8,689 bases of DNA from Chloroflexota bacterium. GTDB taxonomy: Bacteria > Chloroflexota > Anaerolineae > Anaerolineales > DRMV01. Made by a program: the position numbers and the translations under genes. The stretch lies in contig JAADFA010000089.1 in the NCBI GenBank assembly GCA_013153135.1, positions 1 through 8,689 of the forward strand, in the 5' to 3' direction. The first letter of the stretch is position 1. Every line of letters begins with the position of its first letter. Shown piece after piece: positions 6,557 through 8,689 of this stretch. Below the pieces are notes generated by a model. That model did not search any database, was not told the DNA's origin, and saw nothing but the letters and a program-made list of their open reading frames with translations.

Positions 6557-8532
6557 GGTGACTCCTGCATACCACTACAGTGAAGCACCGTATCGATCTC
6601 CTCATACGCTTGGGCAGCAGGCGCCGGATGCTTATGCTCAGATAGGATACGTTGCCATAGGCGACACATTGCAAAGCGTGTTTCGTCTTCATCGCCTTCG
6701 GATGCCGCGTGCCACGCGTGGCGCGTGAGCCAAGCGGCCTGGTCCCACTCCCCTTGCTGCGCGAAAGCTTCGATGAAGGGCCCGTACTCAAAGGGCAACG
6801 TCGGGCGCAGGTCGTAACGTTGCACCTCGCGCCACAAGGTCAAGATGCGCTCCCATTCCCCACGTTGCCGCGCGAGCTCCGCGCGTTGGTAGTACGCGCA
6901 CCATTGGATAGGGGTAACCTTAACAAAATCAGGCCACGGACTCGGCGCGGACTCAACCAAAGGGATGGTCGCGTGTTGAGCCCAAGCCCGCTGTTGAGGG
7001 CTTAGGTAGGGGTTTTCATTGGCATGCCGCGCGTCCAACACCCATACACATCCTCCCCGGGCGACGGCTTTATAAGCCACGGGTAGAGCACGCTCGCCTT
7101 GGAACTTCCATATTTTATACGTAACCTGCCAAAATTGTTGCCCGGGCGGATGTTGGCGCATGTCGAAGGCCCAATAGGCTAGGGTGGTATTAGCAGGAAT
7201 TTGGTCTGCGTAGAGGATGTTGAGTACCTCGCCGACGACATACTCCGCGACATAAGGGGCCAGGGCGCCGTCAACCAGCCAAGCTGTCCCTGGAGGGACT
7301 GAGGGCAGACGCCAGCGCAATTGGGCGTAGATGGTTTGTTGGCGCGCCCACGAATCCTCAAACGAGGTCAATGCCTGGCCTTGAATGAACCCTGCGCTGG
7401 CGATGAGAGCTGTCAGGACCGCGAGGCGCGGCCGTGGACGCACGACGCGAACGATGAACCAGGCCCACAGACTTGCTGCTGCCCATAGCGTGGGTAGGGT
7501 GTAGCGGCCGGTATAGAGGCCGAAGCCGACAAAGCGACCCACCGCGAGGAAGGGCGCGAGGCCTACCCCGATGCCCAGTAGCGCGACCGCAGGCAGCCAT
7601 CGGAGCGAGAGACCTGGAGGTACATCGGAGGATAACCCCTGGGGCGTGGTCTTGATGTAGTGCCACCACGCATAGCTCGCGAGGATGGCGCTTTGTCCGG
7701 CGAGTAGCAATGCGCGCTGCAGGTGTCGCAGGTGCAACCATGTTTCGGGTTGAGGCCAGGCTTGCGCCCATGCCACGAGAACTGGATAAAGGAGGCTGTA
7801 AATGGCTTTGCCTGCACTATGCAACGGATCCCGCACCCATGGAGATGTGCCATCTGGGTGAAAGGGACGTGAGTACCCGTGCACGTAGACAACAAGCCCC
7901 ACAACCAAAGCGAGCCACAGGGGAACGAGCCAACGCAAGCGTCGCGTTCTTTGAGGTTCGGATCGGATCAACGCCCAAAACCACAGCGCGCGTACCAGCT
8001 CGAGGGGCAAGAAATATTCCACCAAGGCGACCGAAAGGCTAAGACTAACGGCGCTGAGGCCCCACCAGCCGAATCGCGATGAACGCCACCCACGGACACT
8101 CGCCCACCAGGAGAGCAGATATAAGGCATAAGATGCCCAGTGAGGTGTAAACGCGATTTGGATCGCGTGTTCAGTAAACGCGGGATAGACGAGGAACAGC
8201 AACGCGGCGGTCGCATGGAGGCTGGGGCGACGCGGCCAAAGGGCGCGCAACCATGCCATAAGCGCGGCAACAGTGGCGACGTGAAGGCCCATAGAAACCA
8301 GATTCCAGCGATATGAGGCTGTGCCCAATATCGGAAGCAGCAGCCCGAAGAGCACACCGCTCCCTGGGCGGTTATGCTGGAACGCAGCAACGTAGGTTGC
8401 GAGAGTTGGCTGGGGCAAGTGATACACCAAAAGGGGTGTCCAATCATCCCAAAAGAACCCCCCTGTCCGCGGGAGCATCATTCCGGCTAGGACGAACAGT
8501 AAACCCCACCAGAGCCAACCCCGCTTGCGCAT
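6553..8532 (-). CDS. Large GT-C-like membrane glycosyltransferase with TPR-like C-terminal domain
   Basis: This 659-residue protein has about ten to twelve membrane helices over residues 1-380 and a soluble part from about 390 to the end. Early in the protein, GGFFWDDW (24-31) and, after a loop, FQHNRPGSGVLFGLLLPILG (51-70) match the arrangement of GT-C transferases (PMT/ArnT-like). In those enzymes an acidic pair in the first extracytoplasmic loop is catalytic and sugar comes from a polyprenyl-phosphate donor. The soluble part has a helical repeat-like region at about 545-610 (YYQRAELARQRGEWERILTLW, then FIEAFAQQGEWDQAAWLTR) that looks like TPR units. From memory such tails occur on Chloroflexota membrane proteins of this kind. 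Donor and acceptor are unknown. The ATG at 8532 has GGAGG 5 bases before it. It is the first gene of the minus-strand operon and ends in an ATGA overlap with the phosphodiesterase gene. No good promoter is visible between it and the tRNA terminator. Confidence 0.68.
   Translation of the reverse strand: MRKRGWLWWGLLFVLAGMMLPRTGGFFWDDWTPLLVYHLPQPTLATYVAAFQHNRPGSGVLFGLLLPILGTASYRWNLVSMGLHVATVAALMAWLRALWPRRPSLHATAALLFLVYPAFTEHAIQIAFTPHWASYALYLLSWWASVRGWRSSRFGWWGLSAVSLSLSVALVEYFLPLELVRALWFWALIRSEPQRTRRLRWLVPLWLALVVGLVVYVHGYSRPFHPDGTSPWVRDPLHSAGKAIYSLLYPVLVAWAQAWPQPETWLHLRHLQRALLLAGQSAILASYAWWHYIKTTPQGLSSDVPPGLSLRWLPAVALLGIGVGLAPFLAVGRFVGFGLYTGRYTLPTLWAAASLWAWFIVRVVRPRPRLAVLTALIASAGFIQGQALTSFEDSWARQQTIYAQLRWRLPSVPPGTAWLVDGALAPYVAEYVVGEVLNILYADQIPANTTLAYWAFDMRQHPPGQQFWQVTYKIWKFQGERALPVAYKAVARGGCVWVLDARHANENPYLSPQQRAWAQHATIPLVESAPSPWPDFVKVTPIQWCAYYQRAELARQRGEWERILTLWREVQRYDLRPTLPFEYGPFIEAFAQQGEWDQAAWLTRHAWHAASEGDEDETRFAMCRLWQRILSEHKHPAPAAQAYEEIDTVLHCSGMQESP
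6562..6566 (-). promoter_or_regulatory. Ribosome binding site for the ATG at 6556
   Basis: AGGAG on the minus strand, 5 bases before ATG 6556, lies within the end of the upstream gene. It supports the ATGA-coupled start. Confidence 0.7.
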
Positions 8533-8537
8533 CCCGG

Positions 8538-8542
8538 CCTCC
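8538..8542 (-). promoter_or_regulatory. Ribosome binding site for the ATG at 8532
   Basis: GGAGG on the minus strand, 5 bases before ATG 8532, fixes the start of the first gene of the minus-strand operon. Confidence 0.75.
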
Positions 8543-8561
8543 GCGAAGTTGAAGAACCGCT

Positions 8562-8597
8562 AAAACAAAAAAGGGCCCACACAACATCTGTGGGCCC
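8562..8597 (-). terminator. Rho-independent terminator of tRNA-Asn
   Basis: On the minus strand a perfect 9-bp stem (GGGCCCACA with TGTGGGCCC, positions 8597-8589 and 8581-8573) with a 7-base loop is followed directly by TTTTTTGTTTT (8572-8562). It begins 4 bases after the tRNA 3' end, so it should end the tRNA transcript. It also separates the tRNA from the operon that follows on the same strand. Confidence 0.92.
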
Positions 8598-8600
8598 CTG

Positions 8601-8673
8601 CTCCCCGGGCAGGATTCGAACCTGCAACCTAGCGGTTAACAGCCGCCCGCTCTGCCAGTTGAGCTACCGGGGA
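8601..8673 (-). tRNA. tRNA-Asn (anticodon GTT)
   Basis: This is a complete 73-base tRNA on the minus strand. The acceptor stem TCCCCGG/CCGGGGA pairs over 7 bp. The D-stem GCTC/GAGC has an 8-base loop containing GG. The anticodon stem GGCGG/CCGCT (one G-U) holds the loop CTGTTAA with anticodon GTT. The variable loop is 5 bases. The T-stem GCAGG/CCTGC has loop TTCGAAT. The discriminator base is G, as usual for tRNA-Asn. CCA is not encoded: the next bases read CAG, so CCA must be added after transcription. Confidence 0.97.
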
Positions 8674-8683
8674 AGGCGCCTCT

Positions 8684-8689
8684 ATTATA
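8684..8689 (-). promoter_or_regulatory. -10 box of the tRNA-Asn promoter
   Basis: The minus strand reads TATAAT at 8689-8684, a perfect -10 hexamer. It places the start of transcription near 8677, about four bases before the mature tRNA 5' end. The -35 element would lie outside the window. Confidence 0.75.

Noticed and set aside
6102..6791. Minus-strand 229-codon frame across the junction of the phosphodiesterase and glycosyltransferase genes
   Set aside because: It overlaps two well-supported genes in another frame, and its translation is Ser/Arg-rich and pattern-free.
8601..8673. tRNA-Asn as the attachment site of an integrated element
   Set aside because: I found no second copy of the tRNA 3' end elsewhere in the window and no integrase or other mobility gene. 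The neighbouring genes share the base composition of the rest.
1..8689. CRISPR arrays, insertion sequences, tandem repeats or iterons
   Set aside because: I looked on both strands and saw no regularly spaced repeats, transposase-like proteins or inverted terminal repeats. The many CCGCGG and GCGCGC words are scattered through coding sequence without regular spacing.

Overview
The window looks like bacterial chromosome with roughly 60% G+C (estimated by eye). Genes are packed tightly, with ATGA/GTGA start-stop overlaps and strong Shine-Dalgarno sites inside operons. One operon opens from a TATAAT box so close to its ATG that the mRNA would be leaderless or nearly so. The proteins are unusually rich in tryptophan. 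The C-terminal part of the large membrane protein at the right resembles, from memory, a family I associate with Chloroflexota (Anaerolineae-like). I therefore lean towards a Chloroflexota bacterium or a metagenome bin of one, at moderate to low confidence. No mobile element, CRISPR array or phage gene is visible.

Layout. Positions 1-329 hold no gene I can name: GC-rich hairpins, an ambiguous open frame cut by the window edge, and a sigma70-type promoter at its right end. Positions 330-3828 (+) are an operon of three overlapping polytopic membrane proteins. The third is recognisably of the NuoL/M/N-MrpD-HyfB/F family (proton-translocating antiporter-like subunits). The first is probably a very divergent relative, and the second resembles the small NuoK/MrpC/HyfE type. 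No catalytic, quinone-binding, iron-sulfur or hydrogenase subunit accompanies them in the window.

Positions 8532-3825 (-) are a second three-gene operon, also joined by ATGA overlaps. It runs from a large GT-C-like membrane glycosyltransferase with a helical, TPR-like C-terminus, to a membrane-anchored glycerophosphodiester phosphodiesterase-like protein with a non-canonical active site, to a membrane-anchored phosphoethanolamine transferase-like enzyme of the sulfatase superfamily. Together they suggest a system that builds or decorates a lipid-linked or surface glycan on the outer face of the membrane. The two operons converge and overlap by 4 bp with no terminator between them. At the right edge lies a complete tRNA-Asn(GTT) on the minus strand, with its -10 box at the window end and a textbook rho-independent terminator behind it.

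The most interesting part is the plus-strand operon. Its three subunits have almost no lysine (2, 0 and 2), while tryptophan reaches about 12% in the first. The recognisable NuoN/M-like subunit has lost the membrane glutamate and lysines that drive proton translocation in complex I and Mrp antiporters.
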